Below are positions 41,232 to 50,971 of a stretch of DNA of 64,000 nt, one piece after another; position 1 is the stretch's first letter; the number at the start of each line of letters is the position of its first letter. Below the pieces are notes generated by a model. It saw nothing but the letters and a program-made list of their open reading frames with translations, had not been told where the DNA came from and ran no database searches. Origin of the DNA: Cupidesulfovibrio sp000226255 (GTDB taxonomy: Bacteria > Desulfobacterota > Desulfovibrionia > Desulfovibrionales > Desulfovibrionaceae); assembly GCF_003402415.2 (NCBI RefSeq), contig NZ_AP036014.1, forward strand, positions 3,162,001-3,226,000, in the 5' to 3' direction. The translations under genes were made by a program, and so were the position numbers.

Positions 41232-42980
41232 ATGTCCGCTTCCATACACCGGCCCGAATTCCGCCCCGACGCCCCCTACGCCGGGCCTCACGGCGCGCGT
41301 CCCGCGTCTGTATCCCACCACGGCGCGCCCGCCCTGCCCCCGGCCCCCGTCTGGGAACGCAACCCCGCCCTGTGCGCGGGGATCATCATCGCCATCACGA
41401 CCCTGGTGCGGCTGTGGTTCGTGCTCTCCGGCCAGCTCGACCTGGTGCAGGACGAATCGCAGTACTGGGACTGGTCGCGCAGGCTGCAACTTTCCTACTA
41501 TTCCAAGGGCCCGCTCATCGCCTGGCTCATCCACGGCTGGACGGCCCTGCTGGGCGACACGGAAACCGGCGTGCGCATGGGCGCGGTGGTCAATTCGGCG
41601 CTGGCCCAGACGCTGCTGTACCTGGGCGCGGCCCGGCTGTTCCGCGCGCCCGCGCTGGGCGTGCTGACCCTGTTCGTGGCCAACGCCACCCCGCTGTTCA
41701 TGGCCTCGGGCGTGCTGATGACCACCGACAGCCCCCTGCTGCTGTGCTGGGCGGGCGCGCTGTTCTGCCTGCACTGGATTTCGCTGGAGCCGCGCCGCCG
41801 CACGCCCTACGTGCTGCTGTTCGCGTGCATGGCACTGGGCGTGCTGGCCAAGTACATGATGCTGGGCATCGCCGGGGTGGCCGTGCTGTGGCTGTGGGGC
41901 CTTTCCCGCCACGGGCTGCTGGCGCGCGGCGTGGCCTGGCGGGTACTGGCGGTGATGCTGGCCGGTGCCGCCGTGGGCATGCTGCCCATCCTGGCCTGGA
42001 ACATTTCCAACGACTGGGTCAGCTTCCGCCACGTGGCCACCCTGGCCGGGGTGGCGGGCAAGGCCGCGAAGACCTTCCTGACCCCGGAACGGCTGCCCGA
42101 ACATCTGGGCGCGCAGGCGGGCATCATCACCCCGTGGTGGCTGGGCCTGATGCTGGCGGGCGGCTGGCGCGCCCTGCGCCACGCCTGCAAGGGGCACGCG
42201 GGCACGCCCGGCGGCATGGCCTGCTCCACTCCGGGCGCTTCGCCCAACGGGGTTCCCGACGCGGGCAGGCTGCGCCGCGACATCCTGCTGGCCGCCGGGT
42301 TCTGGCCCATGTGGGGCGGCATGACCCTGTGGAGCCTGCACACCCGCATCTACCCCAACTGGCCGGCCATGAGCTACGTGGCGGGCATCATGCTGGCCGC
42401 GTGCTGCCTGTCCGACCTCATCGCCGCCCGCCGCCGCGACACGGTTCTCGAACCGGGCGGCGCGCCCGCCACCGTGTGGCGCAAGCTCGTGCCCGTGTGG
42501 GCGGTGCTGGGCGTGCTGACCTTCGGCCTGGTGCACGCGCAGGATGCGCTGCCCTTGCCCCCGCAATACAATCCCGCCACCCGCCTGAAGGGCTGGGCCG
42601 ACCTTGGCGGACACCTGGACGAGGTGCGCCGCCAACTGCCCGACCCGGACCGGGTGTTCTTCTTTTCCGACGCCTACGACATGACCGCCTCGCTGGCCTT
42701 CTACGCCCCCGGCCAGCCGGTGACTTACTGCGCCGACTTCGGCCGCCGCATGAGCCAGTACGACATCTGGCCCTCGCCCGCCGACAAGGTGGGCTGGGAC
42801 GCGGTGCTGGTGCGGCGCGACGGTCCCAACATGCCCCGCCAGCTCGCCGCCATGTTCGATTCCGTGCAGGTCACCCGCTACCAGTCCACCCACCGGGGCA
42901 AGCCCGGCCGGGAATTCTGGGTGGTGGTGCTGCGCGGCTTCAACGGCAACTGGCCCCGCTCGGGCTCCGGAGCCTACTGA
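41232..42980 (+). CDS. Glycosyltransferase family 39/ArnT-like membrane protein
   Basis: 582 residues with around ten membrane helices after a short soluble N-terminus. The first lumenal loop has DESQYWDWSRRLQLSYYSKGP, the acidic motif of GT39/ArnT enzymes. Later segments include YPNWPAMSYV and a soluble C-terminal domain (DPDRVFFFSDAYDMTASLAFYA). Such enzymes move a sugar from a lipid carrier to lipid A, protein or a glycan. ATG 41232 is used; the ribosome site is weak. It is followed after one base by a YkgJ-type gene and then pbpA, so an envelope operon is likely. Confidence 0.85.
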   Translation: MSASIHRPEFRPDAPYAGPHGARPASVSHHGAPALPPAPVWERNPALCAGIIIAITTLVRLWFVLSGQLDLVQDESQYWDWSRRLQLSYYSKGPLIAWLIHGWTALLGDTETGVRMGAVVNSALAQTLLYLGAARLFRAPALGVLTLFVANATPLFMASGVLMTTDSPLLLCWAGALFCLHWISLEPRRRTPYVLLFACMALGVLAKYMMLGIAGVAVLWLWGLSRHGLLARGVAWRVLAVMLAGAAVGMLPILAWNISNDWVSFRHVATLAGVAGKAAKTFLTPERLPEHLGAQAGIITPWWLGLMLAGGWRALRHACKGHAGTPGGMACSTPGASPNGVPDAGRLRRDILLAAGFWPMWGGMTLWSLHTRIYPNWPAMSYVAGIMLAACCLSDLIAARRRDTVLEPGGAPATVWRKLVPVWAVLGVLTFGLVHAQDALPLPPQYNPATRLKGWADLGGHLDEVRRQLPDPDRVFFFSDAYDMTASLAFYAPGQPVTYCADFGRRMSQYDIWPSPADKVGWDAVLVRRDGPNMPRQLAAMFDSVQVTRYQSTHRGKPGREFWVVVLRGFNGNWPRSGSGAY

Positions 42981-42981
42981 C

Positions 42982-43818
42982 ATGGCACGCGTACCCCGCA
43001 CCCCCAAAACGCCCGATACGACGGGCGCGCCCTGCACCCGGCCCCATGCCAAACCCCACGCCAGGCGGAACGCTCCCGCGCCCGATCCCTCCGCCTGCGC
43101 CCGCTGCGCGGCCGAAGGCCCCACATGCTGCTCCACCACCCCCGGCGAGGAGGAATTCTGCTTCCCCCTGTCGCGCTCGGAGTGGGAGCGCATCGTGGAA
43201 TGGTGCGACCACGTGGGCGGCTTCGCCACCGAGCGCAACACCCGCCCCTTCGTGGACGGCATGAAGCGTCTGTTCCCCGGCGAATCGGCGGCCGTCGAGG
43301 CCCTGTTCCCCCTGCACGGCGAGCACCTGCGCCTGGCCGTGGACCGGCGGGGCGACTGCGCCTTCCTGGGCGCGGAGGGCTGCCGCCTGCCGCGCGAGGT
43401 GCGGCCCTGGTACTGTCGTCTGTTCCCCCTGTGGATGCGCGGCGAGCGCATCACCCTGTTCACCCCGGACCACTGCGTGGCCGTGCGCGAAGGCCGCACC
43501 CTGGCCAACGTGCTGGCCGCCGTGCACCTGACGGAAAAGGACGTCCGCCTGCTGTTCGGCCGCATGCGCCTGGCCTGGGGCCTGCCCCCGCTGGACCCCT
43601 TCGAGTCCGGCCTGCCCTTCGCGGCCCCCAATGGCGCGCAGGATGCCGACGATACCGCCGCCGATACCGTCGATGACGCCGCCCCGGCATCGCCCCCGGC
43701 GGTCCCCCTGCCCAAACCCCAGCCCGTTCCCGACCCCGCCGCCGCGCCGCGCGGACGCCGCAGGCCGCCCCGGCCCGGCAAACCCGGCGCTCTGGACGAC
43801 GGGCCGGAAACGTTGTAA
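42982..43818 (+). CDS. YkgJ-family cysteine-cluster protein
   Basis: 278 residues. The first part has CARCAAEGPTCCS and later CAFLGAEGCRLPREVRPWYCRLFPLW, the conserved cysteine cluster of the YkgJ/UPF0153 family thought to bind zinc or an Fe-S cluster. The C-terminal 70 residues are low-complexity Asp/Ala then Pro-rich. Starts one base after the glycosyltransferase stop, so it is translationally coupled; the pbp gene follows 11 bases on. Function unknown. Confidence 0.85.
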   Translation: MARVPRTPKTPDTTGAPCTRPHAKPHARRNAPAPDPSACARCAAEGPTCCSTTPGEEEFCFPLSRSEWERIVEWCDHVGGFATERNTRPFVDGMKRLFPGESAAVEALFPLHGEHLRLAVDRRGDCAFLGAEGCRLPREVRPWYCRLFPLWMRGERITLFTPDHCVAVREGRTLANVLAAVHLTEKDVRLLFGRMRLAWGLPPLDPFESGLPFAAPNGAQDADDTAADTVDDAAPASPPAVPLPKPQPVPDPAAAPRGRRRPPRPGKPGALDDGPETL

Positions 43819-43829
43819 CGCGCACCCCC

Positions 43830-46253
43830 ATGAAAAAACTGCTGCTCACCCTCGGCATCGTCGGCGCGCTTGGCATTGCCGCCGCGGCCGGGCTTGCCGC
43901 CATGCTGGTGGTCTGGGCCTCGCACGACCTGCCCAGCTTCACCCGCATCGCCGACTACCGCCCCCCCCTCGTCACCACCGTGTACGCCCGCGACGGCAGC
44001 GTGATGGGCTATTTCTACCGTGAAAAGCGCTTCCTGGCCCCGCTGGAGAAAATGTCGCCCCGCGTGCCCCAGGCCTTTCTGGCCGCCGAGGACGACGGCT
44101 TCTACCGGCATGAGGGCATCGACCCGCTCGCCATCTTCCGCGCGTTCATCAAGAACATGCAGGCCGGGTCCATCAAGCAGGGCGGCAGCACCATCACCCA
44201 GCAGATCGTCAAGCGCCTGCTGCTGACCTCGGAAAAAAGCTACGAGCGCAAGATAAAGGAAGCGATTCTCGCCTACCGGCTCGAAAAGTACCTGAGCAAG
44301 GACGAGATCCTCACCATCTACCTGAACCAGATCTACCTCGGCGGCGGCGCCTACGGGGTGGAGGCGGCCGCGCGCACCTATTTCGGCAAGCACGTCAACG
44401 AACTGTCGCTGGCCGAGGCGGCGGTGATCGGCGGCCTGCCGCAGGCCCCCTCGAAGTACAACCCCTTCCGCGACCCCGAGGCCACCAGGCAGCGCCAGAT
44501 GTACGTGCTGCACCGCATGCTGGAACTGGGGTGGATCAACCGCGCCGAATACGACGAGGCCGTGGCCCAGCCGCTGGTGTACCGGTCCATGGACGACAGC
44601 GGCTGGCGCGAGGGCGCGTGGTACCTCGAAGAGGTGCGCCGCCAGCTCATCGACTTCTTCAGTGAGGCCAACGTCAAGCGCCTGGGCCTGAAGGTGGACC
44701 GCTACGGCGAGGACGCCATCTACGAACTGGGCCTGCACGTGCGCACCAGCATGGAGCCGGTGCACCAGGCCGCGGCCGAAAAGGCCCTGCGCACCGGGCT
44801 GGACGACGCCTCGCACAGGCACGGCTGGCGCGGGCCGCTGCAGCGGCTGAAGCCCGCCGAGTACGACGCCTTCCTGAAGCACGAAAACTTCACCCCCGCC
44901 GCGCTGGCCGACGGCGCATGGGCGCGGGCGCTGGTGACCAAGGTGGTGCCGCAGGGCGCGGAAGTGCGCCTGGGCGCGTACCGGGGCTTCATCGACGTGA
45001 AGACCATGGCCTGGTGCCGCACCCCCGATGTGCGCTACGCGCCCGAGAACGTGGCCGCCATCAAGGACGCCAAGAAGGTGCTGGAAGTGGGCGACGTGGT
45101 GTGGGTCTCGGCCCTGGGGGCCGACGGCAAGGCCGCCAGCTACACACCCTCGCTGGTCTCGCAGGCCGGGGTGATCCAGCTTTCGCTGGAACAGTACCCC
45201 GACGTGCAGGGCGCGGTGGTGTCCATAGAGCCCGACTCCGGCGACATCCTGGCCCTGGTGGGCGGCTACAACTTCAGCGACAGCCAGTTCAACCGGGCCG
45301 TCCAGGCCAAGCGGCAGCCCGGTTCGTCGTTCAAGCCCATCGTGTACTCCGCCGCCATGGACCACGGCTTCACGGCCGGGTCGGTGGTGCTGGACGCGCC
45401 CTTCGTGTACCTGAACGAGTACACCGACAAGATCTGGCGGCCCGAGAACTTCGAGGGCGTGTTCTACGGCCCCACCCTGCTGCGCACGGCGCTGGCCAAG
45501 TCGCGCAACCTGTGCACCATCCGCGTGGCCCAGAAGATCGGCATTCCCGCCGTCATCGAGCGGGCGACCGCGCTGGGGCTGGAAGGGCCGTTCCCCAACG
45601 AACTCTCCGTAAGCCTTGGCGCGGTGGCGGTTTCGCCCATCAACATGGCCGAGGCGTACACCGCTTTCGCCGCCGAAGGCCGCGTGGCCAAACGCAGGTT
45701 CATCCACTCCATCAGCGATGCCTGGGGTGAGACGCTGTTCGAATCCAAGCCTGATGTCCGCGAGGTGCTCAGCCCGCAGAACGCCTTCATCATGGCCACC
45801 CTGATGAAGGAAGTGGTGCAGGATGGCACGGCCGCCAAGGCCAAGGTGCTGGGCAAGCCCCTGGCGGGCAAGACCGGCACCACCAACGACGAGCGCGACG
45901 CCTGGTTCATCGGGTACACCCCGCATCTGGTCACCGCCGTGTATGTGGGCTTTGACCAAGTGGCGCCCATGGGCAAGTTCGAGACCGGCGGCCGCGCCGC
46001 GCTGCCCATCTTCGTGGACTACCGCAAGGTGGTGGAGCCCAAGTACCCGCCGGACGACTTCCCCATGCCCCCCGGCATCGTCATGGTGCGCGTGGACGGC
46101 AAGACCGGGCAGATCGCCGGTCCCGGCTCCGAGACCAGCTACCTGCTGCCGTTCCAGTTGGGCACCCAGCCCAGTTCCACGGCGGGCGACCCGGTACACC
46201 GCGGCGACGACGACACCAAGAGCGCCGAAGACCTGCTGAAGCAGCTGTACTAG
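43830..46253 (+). CDS. mrcA: Bifunctional penicillin-binding protein 1A
   Basis: 807 residues. An N-terminal membrane anchor (LLLTLGIVGALGIAAAAGLAAMLVVW) precedes the glycosyltransferase domain with EDDGFYRHEGID and GGSTITQQIVK, and a transpeptidase domain with the SxxK serine in GSSFKP, SRN, and KTGTT. It polymerises and cross-links peptidoglycan in the periplasm. Length is normal. It is the third gene of the cluster starting at 41232. Confidence 0.95.
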   Translation: MKKLLLTLGIVGALGIAAAAGLAAMLVVWASHDLPSFTRIADYRPPLVTTVYARDGSVMGYFYREKRFLAPLEKMSPRVPQAFLAAEDDGFYRHEGIDPLAIFRAFIKNMQAGSIKQGGSTITQQIVKRLLLTSEKSYERKIKEAILAYRLEKYLSKDEILTIYLNQIYLGGGAYGVEAAARTYFGKHVNELSLAEAAVIGGLPQAPSKYNPFRDPEATRQRQMYVLHRMLELGWINRAEYDEAVAQPLVYRSMDDSGWREGAWYLEEVRRQLIDFFSEANVKRLGLKVDRYGEDAIYELGLHVRTSMEPVHQAAAEKALRTGLDDASHRHGWRGPLQRLKPAEYDAFLKHENFTPAALADGAWARALVTKVVPQGAEVRLGAYRGFIDVKTMAWCRTPDVRYAPENVAAIKDAKKVLEVGDVVWVSALGADGKAASYTPSLVSQAGVIQLSLEQYPDVQGAVVSIEPDSGDILALVGGYNFSDSQFNRAVQAKRQPGSSFKPIVYSAAMDHGFTAGSVVLDAPFVYLNEYTDKIWRPENFEGVFYGPTLLRTALAKSRNLCTIRVAQKIGIPAVIERATALGLEGPFPNELSVSLGAVAVSPINMAEAYTAFAAEGRVAKRRFIHSISDAWGETLFESKPDVREVLSPQNAFIMATLMKEVVQDGTAAKAKVLGKPLAGKTGTTNDERDAWFIGYTPHLVTAVYVGFDQVAPMGKFETGGRAALPIFVDYRKVVEPKYPPDDFPMPPGIVMVRVDGKTGQIAGPGSETSYLLPFQLGTQPSSTAGDPVHRGDDDTKSAEDLLKQLY

Positions 46254-46277
46254 GCAGAACGACACGACCGGATGCAT

Positions 46278-46323
46278 GCGCCCCGGCCCCATGAGGACTT
46301 TCGAGGCCCGTGGGCCGGGGCGC
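46278..46323 (+). terminator. Perfect 12-bp hairpin after pbp1A
   Basis: GCGCCCCGGCCC pairs exactly with GGGCCGGGGCGC 22 bases on, with TTCGCTT following. A plausible terminator. Confidence 0.55.
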
Positions 46324-46404
46324 TTCGCTTGGGATGCGCGGCGGATGCCCGTTCGCCCCGCCGCACCCTGAACGCAACCCACGGGCCCGGCCCGAAGGTA
46401 CCGC

Positions 46405-46812
46405 ATGTCCCGCCCCGACGCCCCCGCCCCCCCCAGCACCGCAGTCACCGCCCGCGCGGACGCCACGCCCTACGTCACCCGCGACGGGTCCATAATCCGC
46501 GAACTGATGCACCCCGCCGTGCACGGCAACCGCAACCAGTCGCTGGCCGAGGCGGAGGTGCCCCCCGGCTGCGTCACCCTGCTGCACCGCCACCCACAGA
46601 GCGAGGAGCTGTACCACGTCACCGCCGGACAGGGCCTGATGACCCTGGGCGAAGCCACCTTTGCCGTGGGGCCGGGCGACACCGTGCACATCGCCCCCGG
46701 CACGCCCCACCGCATCGCCAACACCGGGGATGTGCCGCTGCTGGTGCTGTGCTGCTGCGCCCCGCCATACGCCCACGACGACACCGACCTGCTGGACCCG
46801 GCGGCGCGATAG
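46405..46812 (+). CDS. Cupin-domain protein
   Basis: 135 residues. A single cupin barrel with the metal motif in TLLHRHPQSEELYHVTAGQG (H, H, E) and the second motif GDTVHIAPGTPHRIAN. Three consecutive cysteines (LVLCCCAPPY) occur near the end. Probably a metal-dependent small-molecule-binding protein; the substrate is not evident. Confidence 0.88.
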   Translation: MSRPDAPAPPSTAVTARADATPYVTRDGSIIRELMHPAVHGNRNQSLAEAEVPPGCVTLLHRHPQSEELYHVTAGQGLMTLGEATFAVGPGDTVHIAPGTPHRIANTGDVPLLVLCCCAPPYAHDDTDLLDPAAR

Positions 46813-46888
46813 CCCCGCGCACGCCTTACCGCGCGGCCAGGCCCGCCCCGCTCTCGCCCCGCCCCGCGAAACGTGCTACAGGAGCGGC

Positions 46889-48580
46889 ATGAGCATTTTC
46901 CGCACCGGAGGCGCGTTGCGCCGACCGACCTCCCCCGTTCTCCCGTTTCCCGCATGCGGGCGAGCGCTGGCCGCCCTGGCCGCCGCTCTGCTGCTGACCG
47001 CGCTTCCCGTGCAGGCCGCCCCGCAGGCCCAGGGCACTCCGGCCATGCCCGCGCAATCCACCATATCCGCGCAATCCACGGCATCCGCGCAAGTCGGCAC
47101 GGCGGCAGCCCCGCTGCCCACCTCACCCGTGGCCGTGGTGCTCTACCCCCGCTCCGCGCGGGTCACGGTGGAAGACCGCGTGGCCGTGGAGCCCGCGCCG
47201 GGCGGCGGGCAGGCGTTCCGGCTGGCCCTGCCCGCCGGGGCGGACCCGGCCAGCCTGTCCGTGACCATCCCCGGCAACGGAGTGGCATTGGTAACCGTCC
47301 GTGAAGCCGACGCACCCGAAGCCCCCCGCGTGGCCCGCCTGCGCGCGGAATTGGCCGGGCTGCGCCGCGAGGCTGCGTCCGTCGCCGGGTCCATCACCGC
47401 CACCGAGGCGCGCATGGCCCTGTGGTCCAAGCCGCCGGTGACCAACGCCCCCGCAGCCGACCTGGAACGGCTGGACGCCCAGATGGCCAGGCGGCTGGCG
47501 GACCTGAACGCCACCCTGCCCGACCTGCGCGACAAGGAGGCCGTGCTGGCCGCCCGCATTGCCCGGCTGGAACAGGAACTGAACGACGCGGGCGGCGCGG
47601 CGCGCACGGCCCCGGTGGCCACGGTGCTGCTGGCAAGCCCGGCACGCGGCCCCCTGGCGGTTTCCTACGCCTACACCCTGCCCGAGGCGGGCTGGCGGCC
47701 CGCCTACCGGCTGGAAGCCTTCCCCGACAAGAACACCGTGGGCTTCGCCTTCGAGGCGGAAATCCGCCAGGGCGGATCCGTGGACTGGAACGGCGCGCGC
47801 CTGTCCGTGGCCACGGTGGAGCCGGGCGCGGCCCTGCAGCCGCCGCCCCTGCGCGACTGGCAGTTGCGGCCCATTCTGGGCGTGACGCCCATGCCTGTGG
47901 CCATGAAGGCGGCCCCCATGGCCGCCGAAACGATGGCCCTGCGCGCCGACGCCGCTCCCCCCGCCCCCATGGCCGACGAAAAGGCCACCTACGAGGTATG
48001 GGACCTCGGCCCGCGCACCCTGCCCGCTGGCGGCAGCGCCCGCGTGGCCCTGCGGGCCGAGGAATGGCCCGCCACCTTCCGGCACACCGTGCGCCCGGCG
48101 GCGGACCCGCGCGCCTTCCTCACCGCCTCCGTCACCCTGCCCGAGCCGCGCCACTACCCTGCGGGCGAGGCACTGTACGTGGCCGACGGGGCCAGCGTGG
48201 GCAGCGCACCCTTCTCGCTGGCCGAGGACAAGGCCGACATCTTCTTCGGCAGCGACCCGCTGGTGGCCGCCACCATGCGCCTGGACGAACGCAAGAGCGG
48301 CCGCGAGGGACTGGTGAGCAAGCAGCAGACCCGCGTGTGGGCCTGGACCATCGAAGTGGCCAACCGGCGCGCCAAATCGGTGTCCGTGCGCGTGGAAGAC
48401 CCGGAACCGCAGCCGCGCGACACGGCCATCAGCATCAGCGTGGAATCCGACCCCAAGGCCGCCACGGAAAACCACCGCCTGGTGTGGGACCTGACCGTGG
48501 AACCGCGCGCCACCGCCACCATCCGGCACACGGTGCGGGCCACCGCCCCGGCGGACATGCGCCTGGACGACGGCCGCTAG
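46889..48580 (+). CDS. Exported DUF4139/DUF4140 (mucoidy-inhibitor A-like) protein
   Basis: 563 residues with a signal peptide (LAALAAALLLTALPVQAA). The N-terminal DUF4140 region (VAVVLYPRSARVTVEDRVAV) is followed by a coiled-coil stretch about residues 150-235, and the DUF4139 beta-domain (VSYAYTLPEAGWRPAYRLEA, EVWDLGPRTLPAGGSARVAL, SVRVEDPEPQ). A Met/Ala/Pro-rich loop lies around residue 335. The start at 46889 has AGGAG. Function is unknown. Confidence 0.85.
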   Translation: MSIFRTGGALRRPTSPVLPFPACGRALAALAAALLLTALPVQAAPQAQGTPAMPAQSTISAQSTASAQVGTAAAPLPTSPVAVVLYPRSARVTVEDRVAVEPAPGGGQAFRLALPAGADPASLSVTIPGNGVALVTVREADAPEAPRVARLRAELAGLRREAASVAGSITATEARMALWSKPPVTNAPAADLERLDAQMARRLADLNATLPDLRDKEAVLAARIARLEQELNDAGGAARTAPVATVLLASPARGPLAVSYAYTLPEAGWRPAYRLEAFPDKNTVGFAFEAEIRQGGSVDWNGARLSVATVEPGAALQPPPLRDWQLRPILGVTPMPVAMKAAPMAAETMALRADAAPPAPMADEKATYEVWDLGPRTLPAGGSARVALRAEEWPATFRHTVRPAADPRAFLTASVTLPEPRHYPAGEALYVADGASVGSAPFSLAEDKADIFFGSDPLVAATMRLDERKSGREGLVSKQQTRVWAWTIEVANRRAKSVSVRVEDPEPQPRDTAISISVESDPKAATENHRLVWDLTVEPRATATIRHTVRATAPADMRLDDGR

Positions 48581-48627
48581 CGTTCGGCTCCCCCCTTCCG
48601 CAGCCCTGCCCCACCCCGGAAACGACG

Positions 48628-48660
48628 ACGGCCCGTCCACAAGGACGGGCCGTTTCGTTT
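48628..48660 (+). terminator. Terminator of DUF4139 gene
   Basis: An 11-bp stem (ACGGCCCGTCC with GGACGGGCCGT) with a four-base loop followed by TTCGTTT. Confidence 0.85.
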
Positions 48661-48826
48661 CCCGAAGGAAATGCCGGAAGCGGGGGAAGAGCACCGATGG
48701 GCAATGGCGATACCAGCGCGACGCCATCGGCAAGTTGCCGATGCCTGCCGGGCCGGGCGTTGCGACACGCGACGCCTGCCCGCCCGGATCACGTGAAGAT
48801 TCTGCCCCGAACCGGGCGCTTTCCGG

Positions 48827-49387
48827 TCAGCTCTTGATGCTGCGCTGGCAGAAGGCCACCACCCCGCGCGCGAGGTCTGGCGTATCCGGCCAGAAGATGC
48901 GGCGGCGGTTCAGCCCCAGCAGCAGTATGCCGACGATGCGCGCCGTTTCCGGGACGTCGATGTCGTCGCGCACCGTGCCGTCGCGAATGCCGCGCACAAG
49001 GCAGGCTTCCACGGTCAGGAACAGGCTGGTGGACAGCGAATCCATCACCGCGCGGGCGCTGGGAATGGTGGTGTAGGTGTTCAGCAGCACCCGGGTGTCC
49101 GTCAGGCGCTTTTCGATGAACCCGCAGTGGTCGAGGATCAGCGTTTCCAGCAGGCAGTAGCCGCTTTTCTGCCGTTCCTTGATGGCCGCCATCAGCTGCC
49201 GGTACTCTTCCAGATAGGTTTCGACGATGACGTCGAACACTTCCTGCTTCGAGCGGTAATGCCGGTAGATGGCCGCGTCCGTCACGTTGGACGTCTTGGC
49301 GATCTGCGCGATGGTGGTGCCCTTGAAGCCGTTGGCGGCAAACAGGGCGCGGGCGTTTTCGAGAATCAGGTCCTTGGAGGATGCCAT
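48827..49387 (-). CDS. TetR-family transcriptional regulator
   Basis: 186 residues. An N-terminal helix-turn-helix (LILENARALFAANGFKGTTIAQIAKTSNVTDAAIYRHYRSKQEV, split here) and a helical ligand-binding domain are visible. The ATG at 49387 (MASSKDL) follows GAGG; the open frame extends upstream without support. Likely represses a neighbouring gene or the butyrate-kinase pair. In this genus such a TetR next to acyl-phosphate metabolism could respond to acyl-CoA (inference). Confidence 0.88.
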   Translation of the reverse strand: MASSKDLILENARALFAANGFKGTTIAQIAKTSNVTDAAIYRHYRSKQEVFDVIVETYLEEYRQLMAAIKERQKSGYCLLETLILDHCGFIEKRLTDTRVLLNTYTTIPSARAVMDSLSTSLFLTVEACLVRGIRDGTVRDDIDVPETARIVGILLLGLNRRRIFWPDTPDLARGVVAFCQRSIKS

Positions 49388-49632
49388 GCGTGCCTCGTTT
49401 CTGGATGCGTCCGCCGCAAGGCGAGCGATGGGTGCGGAACGCGCGTTGCGCTGCACACCATAGACACGTTCCCGCAGGCGGCGTCAAGCACCGGAATTTG
49501 CGCGGATTCGTTCAGGCATGCCCGGCACGTCCCGGCGCCCCGTCCCGGCGGCCCGAACCGGAAAACGGTGTGAAATGCCCGTGCGGGACGGCGTTGCCTC
49601 TGCCGTGCAGGCTCCGCGTTGTGCACGCGCCG

Positions 49633-50886
49633 TCAGGCGTACTCGCCGGGCGTCTCCTGGCCGCGCAGAACCCGCAGCACGCCGGATGCCAGGGCGTGCA
49701 TCTCCTCCACCTCTGGCAGCACCACCACCGGGGCCAGCCATTCCAGCCGCTGGCGCAGCCGCTCCGTCAGCCGGGTGCTGCGGGCCATGCCGCCGGTCAG
49801 CACCACTCCGGCGATGCGGGCCGGGCAGCTGCCGTCGGAGGCAGGTTCGCCGCAGCCGGTGCCGCAGCCCCCATCCAACAGGGCCGGGGCCAGCGAGGCC
49901 AGTTCCTTGGCGATGGTGTAGGCCACGGCCTCGAACACCAGCGCGGCGTGGGCGTCGGGCGGCGCGTCGGCCGCCCCGTCTTTATCGCAGCAGGACGTCC
50001 CGTCTTTACCGCAGCAGGACGTACCGTCTTTATCGCAGCAGGACGTCCCGTCCATGCGCCGCTCCAGCACGCGCAGGTCATTGGTGCCGCAGTGGGCCCA
50101 CATGCCGCCCTCGCGCAGGATGATGCGCCGCAACTGCTCGAAGGTGTAGGTGCCGTCCTGCACCAGCGAGAGCACGCCCAGGGAGGGCAGGCGGCCGGTG
50201 CGCTCCGGGGCGATGGGGCCGTCGCCGTCCAGGGCGTTGATGACGTCCACGATGCGCCCGCAGCGATGCGCGGCCACGGAAATGCCCCCGCCCATGTGCG
50301 CCACCAGCCAGCGGTTGGCTGCGTAGTCCACGCCCAGCAGTTCGGCGGCCCGCCTGGCGGCGGAACGCTGGCTGAGCGCATGGAACACGCTGCGGCGTGG
50401 CAACGCGGGCAGGCCGGAAATGCGCGCCACCTCGTCCATCTCGTCGGTGACGGGCGGGTCCACGATGTAGGCGGCCACGCCCCAGCGGGTTGCATAGTCC
50501 TGGGCCAGCGGCGCGCCAAGGTTGCAGGGGTGCTCGCCGTAGCGGGCCTGGGCCAGGGTTTCCAGCATGGCCGGGGTGATGCGCCACGCGCCGCCCGGCA
50601 TGGGCGGCAACAGCCCGCCGCGCCCGGCCACGGCGGCCAGCGGCAAGTCCGCCACGCCATGCTTCGCCAGCAGCGCATCCACGGCGGCACGGCGGTAGGC
50701 GTACTGGGCGATCACCGTGGGGAAGGCCGCAAGCTCTTCGCGCGCGTGCTCCACGGTTTCGGAAAACACCTCGGTCTCGCCCTCGTACAGGGCCACCTTG
50801 GTGGAAGTGGAGCCGGGGTTGATGGCCAGAATGCGCGGGCCACGGTCACCGGGCGTGCCGTCGGTGGGGAAAGGCTGGGAACTCAG
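49633..50886 (-). CDS. buk: Butyrate kinase-family acyl kinase, with Cys-rich repeat and CTG start
   Basis: About 417 residues. RILAINPGSTSTK and HMGGGISVAAHRCGRIVDVINALDGDGPIAPERTG are butyrate-kinase signatures, split here; catalytic residues are present. The phosphoryl group goes from acyl phosphate to ADP. The conserved N-terminus lies upstream of any ATG, GTG or TTG; the only plausible start is a CTG at 50886 with GAGAGG eight bases upstream. An insertion about residues 279-303 repeats DGTSCCDK three times (24-bp DNA repeat) with six cysteines. It is downstream of ptb in the usual acyl-phosphate pair. Confidence 0.85.
   Translation of the reverse strand: MSSQPFPTDGTPGDRGPRILAINPGSTSTKVALYEGETEVFSETVEHAREELAAFPTVIAQYAYRRAAVDALLAKHGVADLPLAAVAGRGGLLPPMPGGAWRITPAMLETLAQARYGEHPCNLGAPLAQDYATRWGVAAYIVDPPVTDEMDEVARISGLPALPRRSVFHALSQRSAARRAAELLGVDYAANRWLVAHMGGGISVAAHRCGRIVDVINALDGDGPIAPERTGRLPSLGVLSLVQDGTYTFEQLRRIILREGGMWAHCGTNDLRVLERRMDGTSCCDKDGTSCCGKDGTSCCDKDGAADAPPDAHAALVFEAVAYTIAKELASLAPALLDGGCGTGCGEPASDGSCPARIAGVVLTGGMARSTRLTERLRQRLEWLAPVVVLPEVEEMHALASGVLRVLRGQETPGEYA
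49976..50050. repeat. 24-bp tandem repeat in buk
   Basis: Three near-exact copies of a 24-bp unit encode DGTSCCDK, DGTSCCGK, DGTSCCDK. Confidence 0.92.
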
Positions 50887-50971
50887 ATGGGTATCCTCTC
50901 GAAAGGCTGTGTCGGGGCATGGGCGGCAAGCGCGGGCCGCCGCCGGAATACGGAAAAGCGGGCCGGCGTGC

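Noticed and set aside
41070..46466. Very long open frame of 1798 codons on the minus strand
   Set aside because: It lies opposite the glycosyltransferase, YkgJ, PBP1A and ALDH-end genes, whose motifs are unmistakable. It has Gly/His/Gln/Arg-rich composition typical of a GC-rich antisense frame.
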